64,000 nucleotides of DNA from Phymatolithon calcareum (lineage: Eukaryota > Rhodophyta > Florideophyceae > Hapalidiales): NCBI GenBank assembly GCA_977006965.1, contig OZ345368.1, positions 62,001-126,000 of the forward strand, in the 5' to 3' direction. The position numbers and the translations under genes are program-made. Each line of letters opens with the position of its first letter. Position 1 is the stretch's first letter. Shown piece after piece: positions 9,340-19,611 of the stretch. The notes under the pieces are model-generated. The model had not been told where the DNA came from, did no database searches, and worked only from the letters and a program-made list of their open reading frames with translations.

Positions 9340-10650
9340 AACAACGAGGAAAAAAAATTGCAGGCTTGCGAGAAAAGAATTTTACAGGTACTCCCACCAC
9401 AGCCATGTGTAATTGCAGAGACATTCCTGACACCGTCCTGGGTGCCGACCATCAAAGCTACTGAAAAAAATGGCCTTATGTGGACAAAGGCGTACCGCAG
9501 TGGTCACTTCTAAGTCCAAACTCTTCATAAATCAGTTTTCAAAACGCATGGAAGAAGTTCGACGAGATTGAGTCGACATTCTTTCCATCTTCTTCCAGAT
9601 GACCAAATTCTCCTAGGGACATCACCTCCCGCTCCACAGGCATTGCTACACAACAAATCGTTGACACCCAGCTCATTTGCTCAGAGAATTCATCCATGAC
9701 GGTGTTGTAGAGGCTTAGATGAGAGGAAACCTTTGTGGTACCTCTCTATGCACTACAAACTAGTTTCTGTTCGCAGCACCACATTTGGCAACCGAGGACA
9801 GTGTGAGGGGCGCCTCGGCCATTGCGCAGATGTTCTAGAGTAGTACTTGTCTCATTCTGTTTACCAAGTGTGCTCTCGGAGTTGTGTCGTAGGCAGCCTT
9901 AGGGGCCAATACTGCTACCCACCTCTGATCATCTTTTATTAGCTTAGTAGATCCTAAAATAGCCACTTCAGTTCTCTTTCCCATTTGGAACCCAAGCTGA
10001 TAGTTGTGGTTTGAGTATACAGTGGGCAGCATCATGTCTATTGCTGTTTCAAAAATTTTCCTCAGTGGCTCAGCAGAGAAATCGGACGTACGTATCTGTG
10101 GTCTTTGTGAGTCCCCTTCATTTTTAATAGGACGTGGAGTGTATTATACCAGTGCAGAGACGTGTCCTCACACTTCCCAGAGGCCTCCCAAAAGGCTGTA
10201 AACACTTCAGCTTTAAGTGATATTTCGAATTTAAGCATTTCAGTCTTCATCTTTTTAAAGCCAGTTGCCTTTTTTTGAGAGTTTTTAGGATAGCTGTTGC
10301 AATTCTTCTCCTCATGCCCTCAAGGAAGTAGAATGTCGGCATGTCTAGGAAATGTGCGCGGAGAATTTAGCACAATTCATCGGGCTTTCTGTCATCTTGT
10401 TCCATCATTCTCCTTGAGCTCGGGGATGTATTCTTGGTGCTGCTCTTTCCTCCTCTTACTCACCAAGGCTCTAATTTGATAATTACACTCTTGGCAACGA
10501 CCCCAGTCTTCCGATGAGTGGGATGATCGGGCTTTCCGGTAGAGGTCCTTCGCTTCAGTGCCATTTTGTCGAGCTACGAACTTTAAAATGACTTGTAGTG
10601 TACCAACATGTGATCTCTGGCTCTCCAAAGCATGTGCACAGAAAACCACG
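9340..10650 (-). pseudogene. LINE ORF2 fragment with reverse-transcriptase core (decayed)
   Basis: On the minus strand three blocks align in order with the full-length LINE ORF2. 10649-10392 is the basic linker before RT. 10250-10062 contains RYVRPISLLSH, equivalent to NYRPISLLSQ. 10035-9835 contains LGFQMGKRTE and APKAAYDTTPR, equivalent to LGFRKDRTTY and DLSAAYDSVPR. Further left, VPQRFPL and a shifted SLYNTVMDEF stand for VPQGSPLSPCLYNIFMDTF. The first catalytic Asp of motif A is replaced (APKAAYD). Several frameshifts. It shares its left half with 19612-20370. Confidence 0.72.
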
Positions 10651-11045
10651 CTATATAGAGAAGTCAGCTTTCAAAGATTCAAAGTGCTTGCAGGCCTAGA
10701 CACTCTGAGCGTATCTAGACTCTACGGGCTTTCTTTCAAAGGACTTTCGAAGGGCAATATTGCAGAGACCAATTCTCTCAGAGATAAGGAACAATTGAGA
10801 AAAGCATTAACACAAGCGGACGAAGGCATAGTTACGAAGAGGTAAAGAAACATTCAAAGTATGAACATTGCCGAAGGGTGTTGCTCTGTAAAAATTTTGA
10901 GAAGCGAGACGAACAACTTTCCAGGAGTCGTGGATATAAAAGACAGACCAAGTGGCATGACATGCCTAAGAGTGATATTGTCTTCGGCCAGTACTTTGGA
11001 ATGTGACTTGTACGCAGACCTTTAATCTTGGAACGAGTGTACCAG
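10640..11045 (+). pseudogene. LINE ORF2 C-terminal fragment, tail-to-tail with helicase gene
   Basis: The plus-strand translation includes LRKALTQADEGIVTKR, then (after a stop) FPGVVDIKDRPSGMTCLRVI. These match LRQALQKSQEGSVTKK and LPGILYIGERTTRLRCLRLT near the LINE ORF2 C-terminus. The same block recurs at 22870-23285 and around 30950-31060, always just before the 3' end of a minus-strand helicase-type gene. Confidence 0.68.
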
Positions 11046-11072
11046 GAGAACGACGATGACATGGAAATTGAT

Positions 11073-11648
11073 TTACTGTAGAAAGAGGCCCATTTCTTTC
11101 AAAACCCACCTAAAAGATTTCAGAATGCCACAGGGTTTTCCAATTCTGTCTCTGACAAGCCAGTCTCCGAGCTTCTCAGCAGCCCAGCCATCTCCTCTAC
11201 CTAGTAGCTCTTCTGTAATCCTTTCTCGTAGGGCTTCATTACTCTTGCCCCATACACTCATAACGAACATTGTCTCGGAATTGAAGACACAGCTCTTGCT
11301 GTAGTTATTGTTCAAATGAATGCGTGCGCCGTTGTACAAATACAAAAAGCACCCGACACAGCAACGAAGTCCACGGGGAGATGGACCTTGAAGCACTGGG
11401 CAGCTGCTGGCAGTGTGTCTGGAGCCTATGACCGTGAAGGTCAAGCAGCGAATGCATTTTGAGTGATTCGGCTTCTTCTCACAAGCCTTGAATTTGATGC
11501 AATTGTCAGAACTGTGCTCGTAACTCCTCAGCTGAAACTGTTTCTTGTCCAACCAGTCCTGAACAATGCAGAAGGAGCAGAGTCCGCGAAGCGCTTCACA
11601 ATTTGCCCGTAAGAAAATTAAATCTTGTGATGTCTGGTCTCTGTCCAC
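11073..11648 (-). CDS. segment 5: Cys/His-rich C-terminal region
   Basis: 191 residues. GLCSFCIVQDWL, then a His, a Cys and CEKKPNHSKCIRCL give a Cys/His arrangement compatible with zinc binding. It continues into LYLYNGARIHLNNNYSKS and MSVWGKSNEALRERITEELL. Similar tails occur in inverted orientation at 8640-8990 and 21290-21720, and next to LINE fragments at 23371-23640. The terminal stop at 11073 lies about 30 bp from the end of an opposing LINE fragment. Confidence 0.6.
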   Translation of the reverse strand: MDRDQTSQDLIFLRANCEALRGLCSFCIVQDWLDKKQFQLRSYEHSSDNCIKFKACEKKPNHSKCIRCLTFTVIGSRHTASSCPVLQGPSPRGLRCCVGCFLYLYNGARIHLNNNYSKSCVFNSETMFVMSVWGKSNEALRERITEELLGRGDGWAAEKLGDWLVRDRIGKPCGILKSFRWVLKEMGLFLQ

Positions 11649-11701
11649 ATCAGCAATCCTGAATCTAGTCTCCCTTAATTGATCGTTCTCGGTGTATGAA
11701 C

Positions 11702-12061
11702 TCAGTCAGACATTGGGAACTCATGAGCCTCATCGACAATGATGCGACGTACTCTGTTCCTTGCGCATGCAAAACTTCTCATTATTTCCGTGAACGCTCG
11801 CCCTGGAAGATCTTCTGGAGAGACAAGAATTATACCTCTGCTCTCCCCGAATTGGTTTTGTGACACCTCATGTAAGCTTAGAGTCTGAACTCCTACCGAC
11901 TCGAACCGTTTTCTGCATTCTTGACGAAGCTCCTTCAGTAGTGAGATCCATACCGTTATCATCCTCTCAAACAATATGGGACTCAGAGCGACGGCTGTTT
12001 TTCCTGAACCAGTCCCGAGAATTATCGCGAGATCCTTGGTCTTTCGATAGACAGCATTCAT
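11702..12061 (-). CDS. segment 4: helicase motifs I, Ia and II
   Basis: 119 residues. DLAIILGTGSGKTAVAL carries Walker A (GTGSGKT). A region equivalent to motif Ia follows (VWISLLKELRQEC), then GIILVSPEDL, and IIVDEAHEF is the DEAH Walker B. ATP-dependent SF2 helicase, RecQ-like by layout. The frame stops only a few residues after DEAH; the downstream sequence jumps to the Cys/His tail, so motifs III-VI are absent. In copy 2 even motifs I and II are gone. Confidence 0.75.
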   Translation of the reverse strand: MNAVYRKTKDLAIILGTGSGKTAVALSPILFERMITVWISLLKELRQECRKRFESVGVQTLSLHEVSQNQFGESRGIILVSPEDLPGRAFTEIMRSFACARNRVRRIIVDEAHEFPMSD

Positions 12062-12360
12062 AGCCAGTTCCTACTCATGGCTTCGAAATTTAACGTTCGG
12101 CAGAGAGCAAGCCTTTTGCAGCGCTTGAGCTGCATTAAACGTCGGATCGCTGACCAATTTTATCGTCCAGATCCATGGAAGCTATTTGAGCTTACTCTCC
12201 GGTCTCGAAAAGATCCCTTGATGCTGTCGCCACAGCGGGTACTTGAGCATGAGCAAGCGACATTGTCCCGATCTCCCCAAGCATTTTGATTGCTTCAAAT
12301 TATCCGATGGCTTGTACGGCACGACGAAGATACTCTTTGGCTTCTCCATCCTTATTGGTT
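12062..12360 (-). pseudogene. linker between middle domain and helicase (frame-shifted)
   Basis: The equivalent region of copy 2 is open and reads INETSKDGEAKEY...ASKCLFETREQ...FNAVEAVQKAV...RSHEQELVMNDVY. In copy 1 the same text is split by indels between two frames, with a 60-residue shadow ORF in one of them. RSHEQE and the following residues correspond to the Q-type segment just before helicase motif I in RecQ-like enzymes. Confidence 0.55.
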
Positions 12361-13779
12361 TCATTGATGGTGTTCATAATTCAGCCCTGTTGGCAGGGTT
12401 CGACTCTCACTCATGGATGAAATGACGGCTTCCGTGTTCTTTCGTACGGCAGTGGCAAGCTCTTTAAAAGCTATTGTCGCCTCGTTATTTCGAGCATCAC
12501 CTTGTACTCCCAAAGTCGGCAATGAGGGCTTTCGAACTCTCAGGTCAACATGGCAGTCATGGGATGCTTTTTGAAACATACGCATGTCTAGAGCAGTGTT
12601 CTTTCCACTCGTTCCTTGAAACGAATCCTCAACGCGGGCATAAAATGCTTCAACAGCATGTACGAAATGACCACCTTGTAGTATTGCCGCTTCTTGAAAG
12701 TCTTTCTCGGAAATATTTGATGTCTTAGCACCGGCAGCAAGATTCATTGCAGCCCGAACAGCAACACTTCCTCTGTATTTCGCGTAACCCCTTTGCCATT
12801 GTCTGCAATCACTGAATGAAAGCGGAAATTCAAGCTCTTCTAAAAGCTTATTCATTACGTGCGCAACCTGCCTCGGCAGCATCGTATCAGCGCACAGAAG
12901 AGTCCAACGGCTGTTTATCTTCTCGATGACCACGTTGTCTCCCGATTCTCCTTGAGTAGTTGCCTTCTTCTCGTCTTGCGAGCTACGGAATAAGCAAACA
13001 ACATAGTGTACGAGCAGCAAATACGTCTTGACGAGGTATGTTGTCTCGGCATCCAAGTGACGAGTTAGGAAATTGACAGCTCCCATTATAAGCACGCTCA
13101 TTTTGCTATAGTAGGGTGCCAAGATGCACTCTGATCCCACAAAGAAAACAGTCCTTCTTCCGCATGGCTTGGTAATAACACTGTTGACGCCAAACTTTGT
13201 TCCTCTTCCTGGAGCCCCACCAGAAATATGCATCGCACAGACGAGGTACTCAGCAACTCTGTCTGTCTTCCTTGTCCAGTTGTGCAACTCAGACTCAGAC
13301 AAGGACAAGACTCCGGAGCTTAAAACCGAATCATTACAAAATTGAATAAACTGCTTGTTGCGGGGGTCTGACTTAAAGGAGTATCCCGTTTTCTTCTCAG
13401 AGATTCGGTGAACCATGTCTCTTTGTTTCTCTCTGAACTTTGGAGTTGGCAGTTTTCCTTTCAATAACCCGAACGTTCCAAATATCTCCAGGTAAATCTT
13501 TCGTTGAATACGCTTTAGGACCTCTCCGACTTGAGCTGCACTGACCTCGATCCCATTGATAAACCCGCAATTGACGTGATCGGGATGATCGCAAACGGTA
13601 TAAGTAATTTTTTCCATCTCCGTTTCTCGAAGGCGGCGGCATTGGGAGCGTAGATCAGAGAGCATGCAAACACCGCTTTTTGCACCAAATTGGAGCAGCT
13701 TTTTGACGAGACAGAGCGCATCATCTTCCGTATCCAGCGTGTTGTACACCTTTACCGCCATCCATGCAAAACAAGACAC
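12361..13779 (-). CDS. segment 3: conserved middle domain of helicase element
   Basis: 472 residues, the longest intact piece. Motifs seen include HISGGAPGRGTKF, a run of hydrophobic helices around YLLLVHYVVCLF, then QWQRGYAKYRG and LQGGHFVHAVEAFYAR. The last resembles the xxGHSxxTAxxxYAR signature found before the helicase domain in fungal repetitive RecQ-like proteins and has a superficial resemblance to tyrosine-recombinase ends. It stops at NYEHHQ because 4 nt are missing relative to copy 2, where the frame runs on through INETSKDGEAKEY. Confidence 0.65.
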   Translation of the reverse strand: MSCFAWMAVKVYNTLDTEDDALCLVKKLLQFGAKSGVCMLSDLRSQCRRLRETEMEKITYTVCDHPDHVNCGFINGIEVSAAQVGEVLKRIQRKIYLEIFGTFGLLKGKLPTPKFREKQRDMVHRISEKKTGYSFKSDPRNKQFIQFCNDSVLSSGVLSLSESELHNWTRKTDRVAEYLVCAMHISGGAPGRGTKFGVNSVITKPCGRRTVFFVGSECILAPYYSKMSVLIMGAVNFLTRHLDAETTYLVKTYLLLVHYVVCLFRSSQDEKKATTQGESGDNVVIEKINSRWTLLCADTMLPRQVAHVMNKLLEELEFPLSFSDCRQWQRGYAKYRGSVAVRAAMNLAAGAKTSNISEKDFQEAAILQGGHFVHAVEAFYARVEDSFQGTSGKNTALDMRMFQKASHDCHVDLRVRKPSLPTLGVQGDARNNEATIAFKELATAVRKNTEAVISSMSESRTLPTGLNYEHHQ

Positions 13780-14567
13780 GAAATGACGGGGCCCGAAATT
13801 ATTGACGACACCTCAGTGCCAAGACGAAATCTTGGTAGATCGCCTTCATTTTCTGTGACACAGATGCATGTTGCGTAGGCGTACATGAAAAGGTTTGAAG
13901 GGCCTTCATTCAGGGTTCCTTCTTCGAAAAAAAGACTGAACAGAAAATCGTGAATATACTTGGTTGTGTTCAAGTGGCCATTAGATGCTTCCATTACGAG
14001 TACGTTCGCGAAGGCCTTCTGACGATCCGACATGGGAATCGACGGAAAGCAGCTTTCTTCTACGCTCTCCTTATCAAGGAACTCTCTGCAGGCCATGAGC
14101 AGGAGATTCGTCGTGTGTTGTAGATAATTTTCCAGTGTGCCTCCAGCAGATTTGTCTTCCAGGAAAGTGAAATGCTTAGTCCACTCTGTCGATCCTAATG
14201 TTGCAATCTCGAGGTAGGTTCCAGAAAATAGATTTCCTATTTTTTCAAGAGACTTGGCCTCATCGTAGTAAGTCCTCAGTGAATTTCGAATTGCGAGAAC
14301 AGCTGATTGTGAAAGTCCTGCGGGCAGGTCAGTGTAGCCGGCGAGTAGAGCAACCGCGCCTTCTATGTCCATGTTATAGTTTTTCAGACGCTCGTGGGGC
14401 TTTGCGAGTAACACAAACGGACTGTGATGGCGCTGGTACTGCGGCGTGTTTGCAATAACTAAGACACTCGCAGGATCATAGCTCTGTAGCTTCTCTCGTA
14501 CGCCGGAATCTTCGGTTGAAGCACGGGATGCTTGGGGCTCGCTCTCGATCAAGACCGGAAAATACAT
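13752..14567 (-). CDS. segment 2: uncharacterised N-terminal middle region
   Basis: 271 residues overlapping segment 1 in a different frame. The first 70 residues are nearly identical in kind to copy 2 (LPAGLSQSAVLAIR in both). The remainder (TYLEIATLGSTEWTKHF, LLLMACREFLDKE and so on) was deleted from copy 2. No catalytic motif is recognised. It ends in a frameshift at about 13750-13780 where segment 3 takes over. Confidence 0.6.
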   Translation of the reverse strand: MYFPVLIESEPQASRASTEDSGVREKLQSYDPASVLVIANTPQYQRHHSPFVLLAKPHERLKNYNMDIEGAVALLAGYTDLPAGLSQSAVLAIRNSLRTYYDEAKSLEKIGNLFSGTYLEIATLGSTEWTKHFTFLEDKSAGGTLENYLQHTTNLLLMACREFLDKESVEESCFPSIPMSDRQKAFANVLVMEASNGHLNTTKYIHDFLFSLFFEEGTLNEGPSNLFMYAYATCICVTENEGDLPRFRLGTEVSSIISGPVISCLVLHGWR

Positions 14568-15169
14568 TCTTGTCCCTTCTTTTTTGAGAGTGACTGAGCG
14601 CTTACAAAAGTTGCGTTACTCCAGTAGCTTGCGAAACCGCAAGGTACACTATGCTTTTCTTTCAGATGAGATCTAAAGCACCTCAGGGACTTGAAGAGAG
14701 CGGGGCACAGATGACATCTTCTAGTTTGCTCAACTCTCAAACCGGGTAGTTTCGGAAGCGGAGTCAACACGGAAGTCCTGCCTCGGTAGAGCGCCACAGC
14801 TACCTCATCTTCCTGAAATGTACCCCTCACCGAGAGCAGTGCATCATATAGCTTGCGCTGCGCTTCAGTATGAAGCTCGTGCTTGATCTTTGCATGGCTT
14901 TTAAAAGCTTGTGTAGAGCTCATGGAAAACTCAGTTTGGCAAGGTTCGCAAATAAACCCACAGATTTGCGGAGTAGGAAGAATTCTGTAGGAGCGGAGAA
15001 GCTCAAGATCGCTCATTTTGTCTCCCATCGAAGAGAATGGAGTCGCAGAATTGGGAGAAAATCGAGCCTCGAGCGAAAGGTTTTGATAACAGTGAGTAAA
15101 TTCTAAAGTGATTTTGTCACTTGATACAGCCCCTGCACTTGGAGATTTGGCAAAGTAAAGCTCTTTCAT
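14549..15169 (-). CDS. segment 1: OrsD-like C2H2 zinc-finger region
   Basis: 206 residues. Two finger-like units are visible. One is ICEPCQTEFSMSSTQAFKSH followed by AKIKHE (C-x2-C...H-x4-H). The other, about 80 residues later, is CHLCPALFKSLRCFRSHLKE followed by KH. The spacing and the intervening hydrophobic segment resemble the OrsD/DUF3505-type finger region of fungal and algal proteins; this assignment is from memory of the family. It ends because one nucleotide is missing relative to copy 2 just after KKKGQEC, where copy 2 reads straight on into FPVLIDSEP. The start is the first ATG; the true start may lie there, since no homology is seen upstream. Confidence 0.65.
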   Translation of the reverse strand: MKELYFAKSPSAGAVSSDKITLEFTHCYQNLSLEARFSPNSATPFSSMGDKMSDLELLRSYRILPTPQICGFICEPCQTEFSMSSTQAFKSHAKIKHELHTEAQRKLYDALLSVRGTFQEDEVAVALYRGRTSVLTPLPKLPGLRVEQTRRCHLCPALFKSLRCFRSHLKEKHSVPCGFASYWSNATFVSAQSLSKKKGQECIFRS

Positions 15170-18100
15170 TTTTGATTTCCGAACGGATCGTAGTCTCTAC
15201 AGAACTGAAGCAATCGCGCCCGTGGGATAAGGCTCTTACGTTATCAGTCCTGACAGTATTCGGGTACTTGTAGACGGTCAGGGCTTTCTGAATATCAGCT
15301 CAATAGTCTCAGCTTATTTGAAACGTTGTCCTGCAAAAATAAAGACTGCTGCCTTTGAGTGTACAGTACTTCAAGGATGCTTGCTGGCACTGTATCATGC
15401 GATCTCCATTTGTAGTGTCATATTGTCGTTGACGTTTGATTCCAGTCTTGAATTGACGATCACTGAACAAAACTTATATACTGTACAGTATCTCGGCACG
15501 CGCTGCGGCAGGTGTCTTGCTTGTCTAAAGCGCCAGAGATCTGATAACTTTATCGCTTCGCACTCTTCAGCAACAGCGGAACTCCACGTGGAACTAAGAG
15601 AAAGGGCTTGTGCTAATTGTCAATACAGTACAGTACAGTAGCTTTTTCCGAACGCATACGGTATCATATCTATCCTTTCTGTCGGCCAAGTGGTAACTGC
15701 ACAAAAGCGTGTACATAAAACACAATTACTGAAGGAAGAGTACAGTACTTGTCTTTTTCGTCCACACAGTGCTCTCAGGAACGTAGCATTCTTCGATAAT
15801 GACGTGTTCAAAACTTGGAAAACTACGATAGCTGTATATTGGCCTCGGTTTAATAATAATCGTATCATGGAAATAGAGCTGCTTCTATGTTAGGCGGCGA
15901 TATAGTGGTATCCTGCTGGAAAATAAGATTATTCTGTCACATCGACATTCCTCAAGATAGGATTGTTCGTACCGCAATACTGTCGGGCGCGTACTACTTT
16001 CAACTCTCATGGATGTGTCCCACATAAAGATAGGGGACTTTCCCTTGAATAAAAGAAGGGCCAAAAGCGACTACAGCAGTAGAACAGTCTGAGTAAAAAA
16101 GGAAGAACAAGATACACTAAACTCGGTTACTTTACAAAGAGGCTGCGAATACCTTCAATTTTTCGTCTTTGAGAGAGATGCTTGTAGATTTACAAAGACA
16201 CGAAGCCAAAAAAAATGCGTCAGTGATTCAAAATTTGAAGCAAAGCACAAGTAATGGAAAGAATAGCAGCACTGGTTGCACGGTGCTTCGGATTGGTACA
16301 AAGCAATCGGGCCGAAACAATAATACTTTGCATCAACAGATGGAGATGCTTTTACATCATAGTGCTTAGTGGCACAAAGTTTGTGTCTTCTGGCGTGGAG
16401 CAATGAGAAAGCTTTCTAATCCGGATATACACGGAGAGCTGTTGGTAAAAATCTTGTCCGCTTAGCAGTTCGGCCATAGTAAAGTATATTGTTGAATTAA
16501 AAAATTCTTGAAACACCCCGAAAAATCAGTAAACGTCTTTATTCAAAAGCTCCTTGCTAGTTTGGAGCTTTTCACGGCTTCTTGGTATCACTGACTGTTT
16601 TTTGCATCTTGACTCATCTTTTGATGCAACGTAACAAGCTACCCAGGTGGTAGAGTACAGTGCAGTATCAATAGTAAAGCCTGACATTCTCTTCTATGTC
16701 GGAGCTCTATGTCAGAGCTGATGCGTTGCGCACAACATGCTTGGCAAAGATGCATCAAATATTTTCGCCAGATCACTCTTTGCATTATCAAGATAGAATT
16801 AATGCAGGCACCATGGCTTTGGAAAGAGGCCACCGTACCGTTGCCTGCCTCTTGTAATTTGCAAATGGAGTATCCAAGATTCAAACATTAATTTACGAGA
16901 ATTAATTGTATAGTGTCTACCCTGCGTACCGTGCGGAATTCTTCGTCTAGTGCCTGGTTCTGTTCCCGTTTTTGACAGCTTTGAAAGCACCTCATCGCAT
17001 GTTGCAAATAGACATCAATTTTAGTAGCCCTTTTTTCTTCGACTCCTGATCACTTTTAAACTACAGTAGTGCTCTAAAGGCTACTACAGCTTCCCTTTGT
17101 GAGCAATAGCTCTTGACAATATTCTCATCCATAGACCGTTTTGTGACACCGAAAGTAACTTGGGCGTTGATTATCGACGAAGTTGCACACTAAACGAGAT
17201 GTGAATGATCCGCACAATACCATTGAAACCCGTTTGCCCGGCCACTGCTATCATGTCCCGTTCATACTAAGATAATTGAGCAGAGTGTCTAAGAACTGGA
17301 GATAAGATATTTCGCGAAAACACAATCTCCCATAAAGTGTGCTGTGCGGTCATAAATGAATCGACGACTTCCACACGCGTATCGGTCTCAAAGTTTCTGT
17401 CCCTTCGATAAGTACTGCAGAATGCTTTCGTTGTTGTACCCCTGCTTTGGCACTAATTATACGCTCTTCATGTATTTCGTGCGCGATCGTTGCTAATTTG
17501 AAAGCGCTTGTAAAGACGGAAACTCAGAAGGGCGCAAATGAAGAATACAAGTACTCTCTCCCCCAAAATGGTACCATAAGGGAGGACAGACGACCTTCTC
17601 AGCCCATCATGAACGACTTGCCACCATTTGTCACCCTTAGAAATATGAAACACTAGCTTCTTTAATCTATTTCAGAGCGTTAAAGTTTCATAGTTTTACT
17701 AAGAAAGGACTAGAAAAACTCATCCTGGCCTGAAGAAGCATCATAGTTTCTCGGTTTGCGCCTAATTTCGGGAGGCTACAATTCTTTCTTTATTAATGCA
17801 TCAAGAGAGCTCTTTGTTTCGATGGAGACCAGAGGTGGGTTTTTGTAGTCCACTGAGTCGTGTTACACCAACAAGAATAGAAAACCCCTTCAGGACAGAA
17901 TCTAGCCAAAACCCCTTGGCTTTAGGAAAGTTGCCCCGAGCGTCAGCAGATGCGTTGGTAACTTTTAAATAAAAATCTACCTTTCTTCTTCTTCTTTTTT
18001 GATAGGGACTCTGAGTTTGCAGCAGTCGCGTTGCACCGGCCCCTTCTTGAAACTGCATCGTCCACCGCTCATTTCCAACGGTGAGATTAAAAGCACTGCT

Positions 18101-18581
18101 AAGGCCTGAAAAGAACGGAGCAAAGATTATATGTTCTATCATCTATTACAGGAAGTCCTCCACATTCCTTTACGAAATGGAAGGTACAGCTACTTGGATT
18201 AGTAGAGGAAGATAAAGACAGGCTCTTCCATGTCTGCGAGCCGCAAATCTTAGTCGCGAGAGGGAAAAGCGAACACTGTTTTTCTTGGAGTGATAACAAT
18301 GTTGCGACAGAGTTCAAGGGAAGACAATAAAAGAGCGCGAAACTGAAAACAAGAGGCCCAGCCGTACATTTGCCGTTAGTACAAGGCACGAAAGAGAAGC
18401 AGTGCGCGTGAGAGGTGGCGTGGTCCATAGTGCTAAGCTGATGATCGTGACTTTCCAGTCGGTAAATGGCGCATGCGGAGTATTGATAAGCGTGTTGTGG
18501 TATCACAGGCGTATCTCGATGGCCGAATTATTTGCCGTCGCACGGCACTGCTCTGGGCAATGCGTTCGGAAGGCGACTTTG
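15170..18581. other. no gene recognised
   Basis: Only short ORFs, many mirrored on both strands. The region has scattered ACAGTAC/GTACAGTA motifs (for example near 15482, 15630, 15740 and 16655) but no ordered array. Two minus-strand ORFs (18142-17801, with a KKRRRRKV-type basic run on one side, and 18506-18099, Cys/Ser-rich) match no family known to me. Confidence 0.4.
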
Positions 18582-18835
18582 TTGCTCCACGGTGAAATTT
18601 TGGGAGGCTTAAAATAAAGTCTTTTAAATACCGTGAAGTATATAGAGGAATATTTCTACTGGGTACTCAATATATGTAGATCACCATTGTCGCGCGTACC
18701 AGCGCGAGCTCCTTGCAGCAACAGGAACAGGGCAGGAGCCCAGCCGCGAGAAGAGTCCCGACTTCACATTAACGTAACAGCTTCACAAGGAAAGCGAGGA
18801 GCACGACATACCTTCACAACAACAGATCAAAACAG
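18582..18835. repeat. LTR-like dispersed repeat, copy 2 (matches 7845-8090)
   Basis: Same blocks in the same order as 7845-8090: AAAATAAAG, ATACCGTG, TATATAGAGGAATATTTCTA, TACCAGCGCGAGCTC. Followed by a GC-rich unique segment rather than by the next repeat. Confidence 0.6.
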
Positions 18836-18880
18836 ATCGATAAACACAGCAACAGCAACCGACTATTAAAGATCGAGTGC

Positions 18881-19294
18881 TCAGGGCACGGGCGGGCGCG
18901 ATCGACGCGAGCGCAGCCCAACTATGACTCTAGCACACGACCGTGAAACGCATGTCATAATCGCGCCTGTCGTGAGCGTTAGCACGGGCTCATGGCAAAT
19001 TCTCCGCATCTGCGACCAATGTCCCCCAGAACATCGTGCCCAATTCACTGCGTCAGTCCGCCATGGAAATCTAAAACGATCTTTTCCGCAGACCCACGGC
19101 CGTCCACACGCCAGCTCCCGTATGCCAATTGCACTGGCACCACGAGTAAACTGTCGAGACAGCTCGCGCGGGGAATCGCGGTTGGCAACCGAGGTCCACT
19201 CGAGAGTTCCACGATTAGACTGACCGATACCCTCTTGATTGACATGTATGACCGCAGATGGAGCCTTGCTTAGAACCATGATTCTTTTCCTCAA
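18881..19294 (-). other. unrecognised GC-rich ORF (137 aa)
   Basis: A minus-strand frame rich in Arg, Trp and Cys, inside a 450-bp GC-rich island unlike its AT-richer neighbours. Three other ORFs overlap it on both strands, which is expected by chance in GC-rich DNA. No domain is recognised. It sits between two repeats that are much closer together in the first block, so it looks like an insertion, perhaps part of an unknown element. Confidence 0.25.
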
Positions 19295-19394
19295 TACGAT
19301 TGATATAATAGGCAGGTTGATCGTTGAAACAGCATCGCATATCCATTATCTTGCACAAGACGATGTGTTGAACTTTGCTCTCTGTGCTGGACAC

Positions 19395-19610
19395 GTAGAG
19401 GTGCTAGCAAGAGGCTGTTTCTAGCGCTCTAAATGCTGGAGCGGGCAAGAACAACACAAATGAGCAAGCTGCCCGTCCAAAGGAAAGAACGAAATCTGGT
19501 GCTCGTCTCTGTGTTGCTTGTCTCTATTTTGAGTTGAGTAGTTGTCTTTTGTGCGACCTGTGCGACTCTTAGCATTGTACCCATGTTCCATCGAGAAGAG
19601 GTCTAAAAAT
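19395..19610. repeat. dispersed repeat, copy 2 (matches 8420-8635)
   Basis: Colinear with 8420-8635 (TTTCTAGCGCTCTAAATGCT, GAGTTGAGTAGT, GTGCGACCTG). On its right it runs straight into LINE-derived sequence. Confidence 0.6.
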
Positions 19611-19611
19611 C

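Larger units (their letters stand above)
11073..15169 (-). pseudogene. OrsD-type C2H2 / RecQ-like DEAH helicase element gene, copy 1
   Basis: Five open segments follow each other on the minus strand over 4.1 kb. They encode, in order, paired C2H2-like fingers, an uncharacterised region, a middle domain, helicase motifs I and II, and a Cys/His-rich tail. Large proteins joining OrsD-like fingers with a RecQ/DEAH helicase are abundant in some fungal and algal genomes and are often repetitive (family knowledge). Comparison with copy 2 (23371-25240) shows that the frame breaks are small indels, not introns. Helicase motifs III-VI are missing between the DEAH box and the tail, so the protein could not unwind DNA. 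Neighbours are LINE fragments on both sides. Confidence 0.7.

Noticed and set aside
12361-14567. Introns between the helicase gene segments
   Set aside because: Comparison with copy 2 shows single small indels at two of the joins, and the third has overlapping open frames; no GT...AG intervals are needed.
15482-15760. GTACAGTAC words as an ordered regulatory or satellite array
   Set aside because: Spacing is irregular and copies are few; not distinguishable from chance by eye.
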